A stretch of DNA of 64,000 nucleotides from Crotalaria pallida (GCA_037953625.1 CM075652.1:53561501-53625500); one strand, 5' to 3'; positions 23,492 to 36,224 are shown, numbered from the stretch's first letter. The notes: generated by a model from the letters alone, not told the origin. A program made the numbers and translations.

Positions 23492-25382
23492 AGTTTTTGA
23501 AAAGAAATAAAGTGGGGTACTCTAAATTATTTTAAACTAAACCCTTTTGAAATCAACAACACATTTGAAGTTTCGAAAATTGGTTTAGACTTTAATAGGA
23601 ACAATCATAATAATAATGATAAAGGTAATTCTTAGAGACTTCCACGATCTCGGATTTTGTTCCCGGTGAACTCCCCCACTTAGGATTTTGTTACTCTCCT
23701 GAACTCATGCCAACTATTCCCCTTGGTGAAAAGAGAGGTTTTCGGAGAATGCATGGCCACCGACTGTAAGGTATCTAGGCTCTCTTGTCCTTCCGATGAC
23801 TAACACAGCTGAAAATTCGTGGAAATGACATTGCTTAGTGTTCAAGTTGGTTCTATTCAACGGGCTTTTGTCCTTGGTTTCACTTTGATAGGTAGCAAAC
23901 CTTCCTACATTTCGGGAATTTCGAATGTGGTTGGGTTTTGTTCGAGGTAAGTTGGTTCCTCATCGGGTATTTTCTTAACTAACGGTTTCTCTTTCCAGAA
24001 CTTGCATAAAAATCAATTGGAAGTTCCCTAATAATGCCCACATCTTCCTTGTCAGATACTAAGGTTTCTCACTTCTCTGGCCATATGGTTCTCTACTTAT
24101 GAACTTGGTTACTAGACCTTTCTCTAGCGGATATCCAATTCCTGGGATAAAGCTTATATCTCCCTCAGCCGCCCTTTCTATAGCTGCTCCAATCCGCTAT
24201 GCTCATAGGATAGCTTTAAGTCATCGCCAATCAGAGTTAGTCCCATTCTTAGTGATCTAGGGTTGAAGGGTAAGGTTTTCAATTCCATGTTCTTTTGTTC
24301 AGACCTCTGGTCTTAGAAGGTTTTGACAACCCTTGACTACTACCCCATTATGACATCACTTTCTTGGAATTCGACTAAGTGTCTTTGTCTTTCTACGATC
24401 TCGGGAAGTCTAAAGGTATTAGGACGTGCTACTTATGGGTTACTCTACTATTCGTCTTAGGTTTCAGTTTTCGACCTTCCTTAGGGCACTCATTGGCTCA
24501 CCCTAACCTTGGCTTACTCTAGGGGTAACAAAACACAACTCTGATCCCAGTACGATGTGGTCCTGGGACATTTCACTCAAATCGGTTCCAAAAGTCTTGG
24601 TAGTTCTTCGACCTAGCGGTTACTAAATCAGTCGGTCTTAGGTGGCTCTTTGGTTTAGCAATTACTAAATCGGTCTGTTTTAGGTTACTCTATAGGCTTC
24701 CTGTAAATATCATGGGGAAGACCAACCTTGCAGAGTTTCGAGAAATCCTTTTTAAAACAAATCAAGGAAAACCTTTCATATATAGATATACTTGCATACA
24801 AACATTTTCAATTATTCGAATGTAATTTTCAAAAAACAGTACCTTTAGTCATTGTTCAATTCAAAATTGTTTGTAACTTTTGAAAATGGTGATGGAAATC
24901 GAAATGCCCTTAGTTCGAAAATTGTTTGGAATCATTTTCAAAAATTTAAACCATTCAAACATAGTCACGTAATTTATATGCATACATATAGATATATACT
25001 CACATATTCAATAATTTGCAATAACTCTTAAAATAGGGTTCCCACTTATATCGAAAAGCTTTTAAAATTGTGATTGAAATCAAAATGCAATTAGTTTTGA
25101 AAATGGTTTGGAGTCATTTTGGAAAAACTTCAAACAATTTAGTTTGCCAAATCATAAAACATAACAATTACAACAAACAAAAATAACAACTACAAGGAAA
25201 CACTAATGAATCATAATGAAACAATTAACATATACATACACATATACTATTATCCATATAATCAAACATGGTTCAAGAACCTCTCGATTGAATTCAAACC
25301 CCCTTCACGTTTACGCAAAACCTCTTTCCATTCATAAATTTAATCGTTATAACACGGGGTTCAAGTTCAATCGATAGGTACT
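23492..25382 (-). mobile_element. H internal region (3' part), non-coding or decayed
   Basis: No open frame of useful length and no pol motif were found on either strand. This is either a badly decayed pol or the non-coding interior of a large retrotransposon derivative. Two related blocks near 24820-25160 share the phrase TGTTTGGAATCATTTT or close variants. Confidence 0.5.
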
Positions 25383-25397
25383 CCATACTTATCTTTT
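25383..25397. repeat. LINE target-site duplication (left)
   Basis: CCATACTTATCTTTT here is repeated exactly at 31000-31014, on the far side of the LINE. Fifteen bases is typical for target-primed insertion. Confidence 0.9.
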
Positions 25398-25515
25398 TTT
25401 TTGGTAATTAAAAAATTTTATTAATACCAACTTGCAAAATTTTGCACTTACACAAACCAATGCCACCTTCTAGGAAGGGTTCATTGGGAATATCAAAAGT
25501 CAAAACCTATTAAAA

Positions 25516-28500
25516 CTAAATAAAACACATTATTCTTTGGACCAAAACTATGTTATTACAAGTACTGAAGTCCTTAATCTTATTCGTTATCCTCAAAGCT
25601 AGCTCACGAAGAACTACTCTGCATCTTGTCTCTGGATTTTGCTGCTTTGCATGGAACAGCCGCCGGCATCTCTCCGTCCAGATTTCATACACCACCGCTG
25701 CAAGGAGAGCACGCCCAATCTTACGGTAAGCTTTCCCCTTGACTCCATAGTTAGCCCATTTAATCCATTTACGACTATCATAGCTCTCAATCGGAATACA
25801 CATCCAATTTGCAAGGAGAGTAAGAAGCTCCTTACTCCATTTGCAATTAAAGAACAAATGTTCACTCGATTCTTGATGCTGCTCGCACAAAGGACAAAGA
25901 GTAGAACTTAGGTTTAGAAATTTCCCCAATCTATCACAAGTGCTAAGTCTGTTTTGAAGCATTAACCACATAATAAAGCAGTGCTTAGGAATTGAAACAG
26001 AATTCCAAGCAACCCTGTAGAACTTGAATTTTTCAAATTGACCACAGAGGTACCTATAACCTGAATCAATTGAGTAATCCTCATTAAGCCACACACCATT
26101 AGTAACACCAGGAGCCAAACGATTTCTGACTTTTAGGAGATGCTTGTAATGCCAACCCTGATCCTGACGAGGCTGAACCTCCCATATGGTCTCATTCTTT
26201 AAGTAGATCTGATTGATCCATTTGACCCATAAGATGTCTTCTTTTTTTGAGATGTGCCAAATTTGTTTTCCAAGAGCAGCTTGATTCCACAGGATAGAAT
26301 TCTTAAATCCTAGACCCCCAAATCTCTTCTCCTTGCAAACATTAGTCCAACTAACATTCCCAACAGGCTTATCTCCCCATAAGAACTTCCTACAAACCTT
26401 ATCAACACCCTTGAGGACAGCTTTAGGGATAATGAACACTGAGGCCCAATAGATGTGCAATGTAAGAAGAACAGAGTTTATAAGCACACATCTAGCTTGG
26501 TAGGATAAGTGCCTTGTCTTCCAGCTATGCAATCTAGCAGATACTTTGTCAATAAGAACCTTACAAGTAGCCATTGACCATTTCTTGGCTGATATGGGAA
26601 ATCCCAGATATCTAAAAGGAAAAGAACCCTCCTTAAAGCCAGTACATTCCACAATTTCACTCCTAAGAGCCTCATTCACCCCAGCTAGATAGACTTGTGA
26701 CTTATCTTGATTAGCATGCATCCCTGAATTCAGAGAAAACTCCTGCAAAGCCTTCATGATGACTCTGACACTCTTAGGATGACCTTTACAAAAGGTCATT
26801 AGATCATCAGCAAAAATAAGGTTAACAAGATTCAGCTCTCTGCAAAGAGGGTGGAACCTGAACCCTTGCTCCTTTGTGGCAGCCAGTAATCTTTTTGAAA
26901 GCCCTTCCATAGCAATAACAAACAGCAAAGGAGAGATAGGATCTCCTTGTCTAATGCCACTATGATTTCTAAACTGTTGAGAGTGCTGCCCATTAATCAC
27001 AATACTAAACGTCACAGTTGAAATGCACACCATAATCCAGCTAACAAATTTACTCGGAAATTTCAAAGCCTCCATCATGTCTCTAATAAAGCTCCAGCTT
27101 AACGTATCATAAGCCTTCATTAGATCAATTTTTAGTAAGCACCTAGCTGAGACATTCTTCCTTCTATACAGTCTCATAAGATCCTGCACAATAAGCACAT
27201 TGTGGACTATACTTCTCCCCTTCACAAAAGATGTTTGATTGTTATTAATTAACTTTGGCATAACTTCTCTGAGTCTTATGCATAACAATTTAGAAATACA
27301 TTTGTAAAGTTTATTGCAACAGTCTATAGGTCTGTAATCTCTTGTTGAAGTAGCATTTTCACATTTAGGAATCATAACTAAGTCAGTGTAGTTCCAAGCT
27401 TTTAGAAGCTTACCTGTAGAGAAGAACTCCTCAATAGCCAAACAACAATCATCTCTAACCACTTCCCAGGCTGATTGAAAAAACCCTGATCCAAATCCAT
27501 CAGGGCCAGGGGATCTGTCCTTATCAATTGACCACATGCACTGCTTAATATCCTCCCTTGTAAAAGGTTTGATAAGTGCTAGCTGCTCCTCAACATTTAA
27601 AACTGGTCCATTTTGACTAACTGTGTCCTCTAGAGACCACAACACATCTTTTCTTCCAAAAAAACTAGTGTAATGATTCACAAACTCATCCATGATACCC
27701 TGCTGATCTTGAATACACTACCCATCAACTGTATTTATGCTTAGAATGCGATTCCTGTATTGTCTGGATCTAATTGCATTATGGAAGAATGCAGTGTTTT
27801 GATCCCCCTCCTGAACCCATCTTTCTTTAGCCTTTTGCTGTAAAATAGAAATAGAATCATTCAGAGCTTTCATGTATCTGCCATATAGTGTCTTCTCCTT
27901 CTGATGGAGATCTGGGTCCTGGGGCCTCAAAGTTAATTCTGATTGAATAGAATCCAATTCCTGCCTTAGCAACTGCTCCTGCTTAACTGAGTTAGCATAA
28001 TCTCTTGAGTTAAGCTGCTTTAGAGGCTGCTTCAGAAGCTTTAATTTTTGCATAACTCTAAATTGAGCATAACCTTCAATATCAATACCCCAACTCTCCT
28101 TAACAATAGTCAAGAAGTCTTGATCCTGAGCACAAACATTGAAAAACTTGAAGCCCCCTTTAGGTCTAGCCTGAATACTAGTATTCCTTATCAGAGCTGG
28201 AGTGTGGTCTGAGATGCTGTTGTTTAGAAAGTGAGTATATAAAAGAGGCCACGTGTGCAACCAAGCTTCATTCACCAGGTTTCTGTCCAGTTTGCTGTAG
28301 ATTCTATTGCCATCATTTTGCCTATTACACCAGGTAAATAGATTCCCACAATATCTCATGTCTTGCAATCTACAATCCTGAATACAAGCTCTAAACTCCT
28401 CCATAGCCTCCCAATCCACCTGATTACCTCCCATTTTCTCAAAAGGATCCAGACAACAATTGAAGTCCCCTGAAATTAACCATGGAATATTCACTGTTAC

Positions 28501-28887
28501 ATGAATGTCCCTTAGGTCCTCCCATAACTCCTTCCTCAACACTTGGTCATTAGCACCATACACAAAAGTAGCAAGCCACTGAACTGAATTGATAGGCATG
28601 GAAATTAGGCAATGAATCAATTGGCTAGAGCTTTTCAGCATTGTTAACCTAAACATATCTGGCTTCCATAAAACACAAATTCTCCCTACTGGATGATGAT
28701 CAATGTTTGAGACATAATGCCAACCAGGTGCAAACTTCTCAAGAGTAATGCTTATAGAGTTAGCTCTGAGTTTATTTTCTAAAATAGCCAATAAACCTAC
28801 ATTATTCATACAGCAAAGAGATTTTAGCTCTCTCTGCTTTTGAGGGTTATTGAACCCTCTCACATTCCAAGTTAAGATGTTATCCAT
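25516..28887 (-). pseudogene. LINE ORF2: endonuclease-reverse transcriptase
   Basis: One frame of 1124 codons encodes the LINE enzyme that nicks target DNA and copies the RNA there. It is broken by a single in-frame TAG near 27715. The first 390 codons (28887-27718) are an APE-type endonuclease: LTWNVRGFN, ISGDFNC, KLDRNLVN and SDHTPALI carry the usual catalytic Asn, Asp and His positions. The rest (27693-25516) is a non-LTR reverse transcriptase with FVKGRSI, CLLKIDLMKAYDTL, SGIRQGDPISPLLF and the catalytic FADD intact. A C-terminal zf-RVT-like CPLCEQHQESSEHLFFNC follows. No RNase H was seen. The ATG at 28887 overlaps the stop of ORF1 by 8 bases. Confidence 0.93.
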
Positions 28888-29456
28888 TGGCCTTAGAGGC
28901 CATATATTTAATCACTATCCCCTTATTATCCTCTTGCCTCCTCTGAGCTTTACTCCTTGTTACCACTAGGATCCAAGGCTCAGTATTTTCAGTATCAGAA
29001 TCATCATGCACTATCTCAACAAGTTTACCTTTTCCTTTATCCTCTTTCTTGTTGGTTACACACTCCTTTGAAGCAGATTTTGTCTCTGTATTGGAAGATT
29101 CAGCAACAAAGGAAGAAGCCTAGCCATCTCCATTTGCTTGCTGAATAGCATTTTCCACAACCTTCTCATCATTAGCTTTTAGGCAATCATCCAGTTTTTC
29201 AATGTCCTCCCTAGTAGGTTTCTTCTTTTCCACCCATTTTTGAGTAACATTACTCCTACACATTTTAGAGTCATGACCATACTTTGAGCATTTTGCACAA
29301 AGTACTGGTTTCCACTCATAGGTCACCCTTTGATTCACCACATTCCCCTTCTCATCTTCAAAAAAAATCTCATCAGGCAGGGTATTAGGGTTCACTTCAA
29401 TTAGGATTCTTGCATAATTGAGTCTGTTCCTCTCCTTAGTAACCTTATCAACCATA

Positions 29457-30120
29457 CACTACAAGAAAAAACCAAAATAGCGACGGATTTTAGCGAGGGC
29501 AAATTTCCGTCGCTAATCTGTCGCTAATTAGCGAGGGACACGCGAGGGTTTAGCGAGCGAAAGCGAATTCCCTCGCAAAGAGAAACAATTATCATTTTGT
29601 GACGGATTTGCGATGGATTAGAGAGAGATTATTTTAAGCAATTTTGGCGAGGGACATTTTCCTCGCAAATCCATCGCTAGGTAGTTTGCGAGGGAATGGT
29701 TCCGGCGCAAGTCGGTCGCACGAATTACTTTAAACAAAATTTGCGACGGAATTGCTACCAATTAGCGAGAGATTATTTTTAGCAATTTTGGCGAGGGACA
29801 TTTTCCTCGCAAATCCGTCGCTAGATAGTTTTCGAGGGCATGTTTCCGTCGCAAGCCGGTCGCCACGAATTCCTTTAAACAATATTTGCGACGAAATTGC
29901 GACAAATTAGCGAGAGATTATTTTAAACAATTTTGGCGAGGGACATTTTCCTCGCAAATCCGTCGCTAGTAGTTTGTGAGGGCATGTTTCCGTCGCAAGA
30001 CGGTCGCCACGAATTCCTTTAGACAACATTTGCGACAAATTAGTGAGAGATTATTTTAAGCAATTTTGGCGAGGGATATTTTCCTCGCAAATCCGTCGCT
30101 AGGTAGTTTGCGAGGGCATG
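29457..30120 (+). mobile_element. CACTA (En/Spm-type) transposon end fragment
   Basis: The left end reads CACTACAAGAAAAAA, the standard CACTA terminal inverted repeat in plants. It is followed by subterminal motifs built on GCGACGGA and GCGAGGGA in both orientations. The opposite terminus (TTCTTGTAGTG) is missing: the repeats stop abruptly at about 30120, where LINE ORF1 resumes. No transposase is present. This is a truncated, immobile end. Confidence 0.8.
29640..30120. repeat. CACTA subterminal tandem repeat, ~140-bp unit
   Basis: Four successive blocks begin GGCGAGGGA(C/T)ATTTTCCTCGC (near 29646, 29799, 29936 and 30068), each followed by AAATCC(G/A)TCGCTAG and GTAGTTT(G/T)CGAGGG. The unit is roughly 135-150 bp and the last copy is incomplete. 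Confidence 0.8.
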
Positions 30121-30999
30121 CAATCTTGCTTAAGGTAGTTTGGCTCCAGAATTTTGGACTAAGGGTAGGTAGCTTGATCCATACAGGCAATCTGTCTAGA
30201 TGATCCTTCATTCCTGTTCTACCAGTCCATGGTCCTAGGATAATTGGCTTTTTATCAAAGTGATAAATTCCAATTTCTAGGACTTCATTCCTTGCCTCTT
30301 TTGTGTTGAACCGAACAACCATAGAGCCTTCATTAGTCATAAGGATTTTGTCTATACCCAAATGACCCCCTACCTTCTTTATGTATCCACTAAACACAGA
30401 ATAGGGAGGTCTAGCACCAACCACATAGCACACAATAGTATTTTTCCAGTAAATCAATTCCGATTCCACATCCTCCACTGCTATTTTAGTAATTGTCTGC
30501 CCTTCCTTAAGCACTGGTTCAACAAAATTGAGTTTTTCCCCTGCATTCCTCAATTTCGAAATATCGAAATTTGCCCACACAGAATGAATAGATTGTTGTG
30601 CCTATTGTGTGGTTTTTTCCTCTGTTTCAGTTTGATCATCTTGTTGCTTATTAGCCTCTACACCATTGATAACATCTTTTTGTTGTTCAGCAGGAATCTT
30701 ACTTTGCACTCGCTGCCTAAGGAGATCAATATTATGCAACAACTCAGCGGCTTTCTTGGGTGTCAAGCTATCAATGTCTTCAAGCGCCTCTTCATCCGAA
30801 AGGCTGAGCTCGATCGAAGATGAAGCCATAGGTCCTTTCTCTGCGCCTGGAGATCTCTTGCTAGAGGATGAAGGAGTTTTCGGGGGTCTTCCCCTCTTCC
30901 TAGCCATGGCTGCACACGGTGGAGACCGTGAGGAAGGAGAGAGAAGAGAGAAAACTAGGATTAGTTGATAAACTTTCTATATGATGAATATGATCTATC

Positions 31000-31014
31000 C
31001 ATACTTATCTTTTG
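31000..31014. repeat. LINE target-site duplication (right)
   Basis: CCATACTTATCTTTT, an exact match to 25383-25397. Confidence 0.9.
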
Positions 31015-31570
31015 TTTAGTATCAAAGTTATCCAAATCGAAATTAGTTGTGGAATCGACCACGAGTCCGGCATAAATATTCTTGTTGTTTTCATAGATAC
31101 TAATCTAGCTAATGTGAGCTAAGTCACTCGGTTGGATTAGTATTGAGGTAATAAATTATTGTGATTCTCAGGGTTCCACCTCTAATTCTCGCCCGCTTAC
31201 CTTAATACTCAACTACTCCGCATATACACATATTTCGAGGACCTTTCGATTGAGTTCAAACCGCTTCCCTAATTGGGAAAAATTTTCTTTTATATTCACA
31301 AATCGAATTGGTACAATTCGGCGGTTCAAATCCAATCGATCGATACTCAATCCTTATTTCCCATTTGGTGTCATAGTTACTGAAATCGAGGTTAGCTGTG
31401 GAACCGACCACCAATTTAACCTAAACGTTCTTTTTCGCTCTCCTAAATACTAGTCCAACCGATGTGAATTTAATCGCTCGGTTGGATTAGTATCGAGGCC
31501 TTAACTCATTTTGATCCATGCGGTTCCATTTCTAATCCCCGTCCAATTACTTTGACACCAAACACTCCAC

Positions 31571-31575
31571 ATATA
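31571..31575. repeat. G1 target-site duplication ATATA (left)
   Basis: ATATA immediately precedes TGTGACACCC and recurs at 59606-59610 immediately after GATGTTACA. The short AT-rich word alone is weak, but both LTR termini sit exactly beside it. Confidence 0.7.
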
Positions 31576-33099
31576 TGTGACACCCTATTTTTAATTACTA
31601 TATATTTCATTAAATTATATCTTTTTACTAAGTTAATTTCAAAGTTAATTCGTATATCAGAGTTATAGCGCTAACAAATTTAACTTTTATATATATAATA
31701 AATTAATTATCTTTTTATTTACTTTTCCGGAAAATAGAGTGCACGGGACATTTTTTTTAAACTTCTTTACTTAATTATGTTCAAGACTAATTTTAGTTCT
31801 TTTAGAGTTTTGGAAAATCCGACAGAGTTTCCTCTGTTTTCGGGACTTTCCACACTTTCCTAACACCTGCAAATAACAAATAAACAATCCAGGCAGCCAG
31901 AATAATAATAATAATGACTTTTTCCTAGGTCTAAATAGACATATAATCAAAACGTGCCACCTTAGTCTATTTGTCTAGTTATGGTTACCGTTTTAATTCC
32001 AAAACATACGTCTATCATCAAATAGCCATAGTTACGTAACAAGCTAAGAAAATAAACATAGTCATAAGTCTTTAAACCGAGACTAGATGATTCCAAGTTT
32101 TTTTTAACCAAAATGATCATAACAACTACTCTCCCCGTGGGGAAGAGCTTTCCTGCTCGGCCGGCACCACATTTAACTCGGTACCTGTAAAAAATGCTAA
32201 AGGGTGAGTATACCAAATACTCAGGAACTACATTTTTAATAGGCATACATACGATCAATTCATGCACAATCATAATCATATTCGAGTATTTCACAACACA
32301 GACATGCATCATTCACAATCATAATATGTGACATTTCCTTCAAAATTATTTTCTTAACTTTCTTTTTCAGCTTTCTTAGTTTTTCTTATCTTTCCTCTTT
32401 CCTTTATTCTTTTCTTTTCTTATAAAGTACCATTAGGTATTTTTGTATGCACCTGTTAGGATGGTGTCTTCACCCAATAGGATTTCTTACCTTCACCCAG
32501 GATTTTCTTACCGCATAGACCATTACCTCATTAGGGCCTTTTCTTTATTCTCTTCTTTCGTGCTTCCTTACATGTTTCATTATTTATTTTATCGATTTAC
32601 CAGGCAGCTATTGATCTCGCGCGGGTCCAAAACACCTAACGAGACTTTGGATCTATGGGATTTACTTACCTGAGTGAGGACTTCACCTATTGGGGATTCG
32701 AGTCTATTCCTTAAAATAGACTCTGTCCTAACAGGCCAGGGCACCTAATGGGTACGGATACCCGACACGCGATCAATAGCTGCTGCCTTTTGTTTATTTC
32801 ATTTATTCCAATGACAATCCAGTCTAGTTTAATTCAAACATATTTGATTCACACTAACATGCAGCAGTCAAATTTTTACTTCATAATTAAATACCAACCA
32901 GATATCATCCATTAATCAATAAAAATAATCAATACAATTAATCAATTCATAACCAATAATTTTAAGTTCACCAAAAAAAATTAACCAAATAATCAATTAA
33001 CCAATAATCAATAAAACAATCAATTCATAACCAATTTTTTTCACCGAATATTCAACCAGCAACCAATTATATACATCAAATATTTAAGAAACTAGTTGT

Positions 33100-33134
<35 letters not shown>

Positions 33135-34000
33135 ATGTTATGTTCCATTTTAAAAGAAATTAACACCCACATATTACACCTTCAGCTTTTACGCATATAG
33201 CAGAGACAAGAAACATAAAAATTGAGCAACATTTCTTTATTTTCCACAAGCAACGTGGTGCTATTGTATGGATTTGGGTTGTACAGGTAACATGATTATT
33301 TTTTTTATTTGCTAACCAAAAAACCAACTTATACAGGTAACGTGATTTATATATAACTATTCATCAAATAATCAACAAACTACCCAATTCATATTCATCA
33401 AAGAAAATAACAAATAACATACCCAATTCATATTCATCAAAGAAATAACAAATAACATACCCAATTCATATTCATCAAAGAAATTAACCAAACAATCAAT
33501 TTATTTCAATAACAATTACCCTACGGGTTATTAATCTAACACTACCCTAACCTTAACCATAGCTATACTCTATTAAAAACCTAATTCCCAAATATAAGGG
33601 ATACCCCCTTTACCTTGATTAAGTAGAGGAGAAGAGAATTCCCAATTCCCAAGTCCAAAAGCTTGCTTGTGATGATGAATTTTATTCCAAAAGCTTTCTA
33701 TTTTCTCCTTATTTTTTTCCCTTTCTCTTCCACGCTCCACCCTGTTCTTCTTTTGTTATGTCTCCTCCTCCCTGTTCTTATTTTGTTCCTTCGACTCCCC
33801 TCCCTCTTTCGTTTCTTTTTCTACTTTTTGATGGTTTCTTCTTCTTTTTGTTTTTTTTTTTGCTAACATGGGTTGGGCTGGGCTTAGGGTAGTTAATTAG
33901 GAAAAAAAATATTGTTTTATGTTTTGTTCTCTTTTGTGGGTTAATGTGTTTATGACTTTTAGACTCTAAAAAAAAATTTGATGACTCTAAAAATAACCTA
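31576..34000 (-). mobile_element. G1 3' LTR, left portion
   Basis: It begins TGTGACACCCTATTTT. It ends at the G3 insertion point, where the target duplication ACCTA (33996-34000) occurs, and continues at 51523-51746. From 32984 on it matches 58366-59605, the partial 5' LTR. A (TA)n run at 33104-33132 and three direct repeats of CCCAATTCATATTCATCAAA (33380-33482) are included. Together the two portions make about 2.65 kb. Confidence 0.85.
33104..33132. repeat. (TA)n microsatellite in G1 LTR
   Basis: TA run of about 14 units. It is shorter in the other LTR copy (about 58502-58517). Confidence 0.9.
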
Positions 34001-34087
34001 TGGAACACCCACTGGAAAATAATAAAAATAAAATATATATATATATATAATTATATTTTATTGTCTAAATGTTTTGAGATTTTAGGT
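33851..34087. repeat. left copy of ~235-bp direct repeat flanking the G2 block
   Basis: It contains the end of the left G1 LTR portion plus the first 87 bases of a G3 LTR. The same composite recurs at 41024-41254. It includes GCTAACATGGGTTGGGCTGG and the ACCTA/TGGAACACCCACTGG junction. Confidence 0.9.
34001..34087 (+). mobile_element. G3 LTR head fragment
   Basis: TGGAACACCCACTGG and the following 70 bases match the start of the G3 LTRs (41172 and 48732). It ends abruptly at TTTTAGGT, where the G2 LTR terminus begins. It sits directly beside the ACCTA target duplication of G3. Confidence 0.85.
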
Positions 34088-36224
34088 TGTAACATCCCGA
34101 CTCTCTAACCTTGATTTATTTATTATAATGAAAATAGAGAATAATTTTTCGCAAATAAATTTCAAAACTTTATTATTCAATTGCGGAAGCAAATCAACAG
34201 AACTTGTCCAATAACAAGACACAATAGTTCAACTAATTTATTTTATAAGCAAATAGACTCTGAGCTACTTAAGACACTAATCGTAACCCAGAGCATGGTT
34301 CTTCAAACTCCATCCTTTGGAAAGGGAATCCCAAATCCCTTGCCAACGCTACTCTTCCCTTTGGAAGACAGGACCTTTGTTACCTACAAGGGCAACAAGG
34401 GAGTAAGTCATAGCTAATCACGTTAAAACGAATAATAAATAACAGAGGCTAAAAACAAAAAACACAAGTATTCAAGTAGTAACAATTTACAAATGCATAT
34501 ACACATGTCAAACCCTTTTTATCCATGCAATTGATCTTTATTGTTAATGGCATGATGCATGCTGATCTCAACAATTTCCCGGGGCATCGCAGTTTGGAGG
34601 TGCTAGGACTTACGAGCTTCGCTCTGCATAGGACTTACGGGCTTAGCCCTGCACTCACGACTTACGGGTTCCCATCTCCCGGCGTTGTAGGACTCACAGG
34701 CTTAGCCTTGCACTCACGACTTACAGGCTTCATCCGCCCAGCGTTAATAGTATGAAAGGGAAAACCCTCGCAAACTGGAGCAATCAATGCATGTATGCAT
34801 ACATAATTTATTACCAATCCTTCTTATCACATTCATTATCATTTCCATCAAGGACATGATCCATCATCTATCTTTCCATTCATTAATCTCATCCTTAACA
34901 ATTCCTTTCATCTTCCTTTTAGCTGGTGCTGTTGTTTTCATAGAAAAATCCATCAGCCACTTTGTGATGGTTTTAGAATTAGTGGTTAATCATTATTTAA
35001 TAATCCGTCGGGGCCTAGCCTCCTATTGGCGGATATTTATTGCAACGACCCCATTGGGACTCCCTTCGAAAATATCAACCAAGTGAATAAAACTTTCACT
35101 GGGACGTTAGGGAAAATATCAACCAAATGGGTGTACGCACTTCCATTGGGACATCCTGTCCGAATATATCAACCTCTGAATAAAATTCCAGTGGGACTCA
35201 TTCAGGATTAAAAATCCGCCAATGGGAACCAAATAAACTTATACATTTATCCATTGGGACTCCTGTCCGAATGTATCAACCACTGAATAAAATTCCAGTA
35301 GGACTCTTTCAGGATAATAATCGACCAATGGGAAAAACATATAAGAATTAGGTATTTAATATTCTTGAGAAAAGTAAGTATTTTCTTCAATTTTGGTCAA
35401 AAATACTCGAGTGTTTTATAAAAGACTCGAGTGTTCTTCATTTTTTTCAGAATACTTGAAGTCTTTGAAGAAAGACTCGAGTTGTTCTTCATTTTCCCAG
35501 AATACTCGAGTTTTTCTCAAAAGACTCGAGTGTTTTTACTGCAACAGCACCAGTTTCTGCATTTTAAGTTCCAATTCGAATTCTATGCATTGTTCTTCCG
35601 TTCTTATGCAAAACAGAGGCATAAACACATATAATGAACATATTAGAACACATAAACAAGTACATAATAACATAAATCAACATCAAATCACAGAATCAAT
35701 ACAACTTGGAAAATAACCATTTCAAGATATGACTTTGATTTCTACTTGATTTTAAATTCGAAAATCAATCTAGTGAGCTTCCTTAGGTTCAATTAAAGTT
35801 GTTTGAATACAAAAACTATGGGTTTCTGGCCTCCAAGTCAGATTCCCATTTCTAACTTATGTTGCCCATGAACCTCAAATGGTTCCTATGAATTTAGCTT
35901 ATTATTTATCATTCTAGCGATTAGATAACTTCTCCCATACCTTAGAGAAGCTAAAGAAACAGTTGATTGAGAGGGAAACGATCAGGATCAAACCTTGAGT
36001 TTCAACACTCAAGTTCAGCACTTTGAACAGCGAACTTTGGCGACCAATTTCACCACGAATAAGGCATGAAAAAGAACGAAATAAGTTAGCTTAAGAAACT
36101 AGGGAATGCTAACTTTAATCACAAACGAATTTGGGATCAAGAGGGTTCCTGGATTTACCAAACCAATTCGAGGAAGAAGGGTTGAAATTGCTGATTTGCA
36201 CTCTGTTTTCAGCTTTGGAACGCC
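34088..36224 (-). mobile_element. G2 LTR, truncated copy
   Basis: It begins TGTAACATCCCGAC, a correct LTR end, and matches 37229-39392 nearly base for base, with about a dozen substitutions seen by eye and one 37-bp array unit missing. It stops at GGAACGCC, where it joins gag directly. The missing part is the U3. Five ACTCGAGT sites are at 35405-35531. Confidence 0.9.
35405..35531. repeat. downstream ACTCGAGT cluster, G2 truncated LTR
   Basis: Five exact ACTCGAGT octamers and one degenerate ACTTGAAG. The same set is in the other G2 LTR at 38573-38699. Confidence 0.9.

Larger units (their letters stand above)
28880..30907 (-). pseudogene. LINE ORF1: RNA-binding gag-like protein
   Basis: ORF1 of the LINE should coat the element RNA. 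It starts at ATG 30907 (MARKRGRPPKTP, an AT-hook-like basic start). A central block (30580-30130) contains MVVRFNTKEARNEVLEIG and IILGPWTGR, typical of the plant DUF4283-type domain. After the CACTA insert it resumes at about 29455, with MVDKVTKERNRLNYARILIE and a zinc knuckle CAKCSKYGHDSKMC near 29290. It ends at TAA 28882-28880. It is broken by a TAG at about 30602, a TAG at 29120, and the 29457-30120 insertion, which also removed roughly 18 bases of coding sequence. Confidence 0.88.
25398..30999 (-). mobile_element. L1-type LINE, full length
   Basis: It is bounded by the 15-bp duplication CCATACTTATCTTTT. The 3' end on the minus strand runs into a short A-rich tail (plus-strand T run at 25398-25402 and nearby). 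The 5' end leaves about 92 bases before ORF1, so the copy looks full length: about 4.9 kb once a 0.66-kb CACTA fragment inside ORF1 is removed. It encodes ORF1 (RNA-binding type) and ORF2 (endonuclease, reverse transcriptase). Only a few stops have accumulated, so it is a fairly young copy, but it is not intact. Confidence 0.93.
25254..31570. repeat. two tandem copies of a ~350-bp H internal repeat, split by the LINE
   Basis: Copy 1 is 25254-25397 joined to 31015-31218 across the LINE. Copy 2 is 31219-31570. Shared phrases include TCGATTGA(A/G)TTCAAACC, TTCAA(G/A)T(T/C)CAATCGAT, and CTCGGTTGGATTAGTAT. The start of a possible third copy (ATACACATTCAAGC) is seen after G1 at 59609. Confidence 0.75.

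Noticed and set aside
34181..34417. Identical 78- and 99-codon frames in the two G2 LTRs (also at 37322 and 37955) as conserved genes
   Set aside because: They are identical because the LTR copies are near-identical. Similar frames are not kept in the related G3 LTR, and the translations are low complexity.
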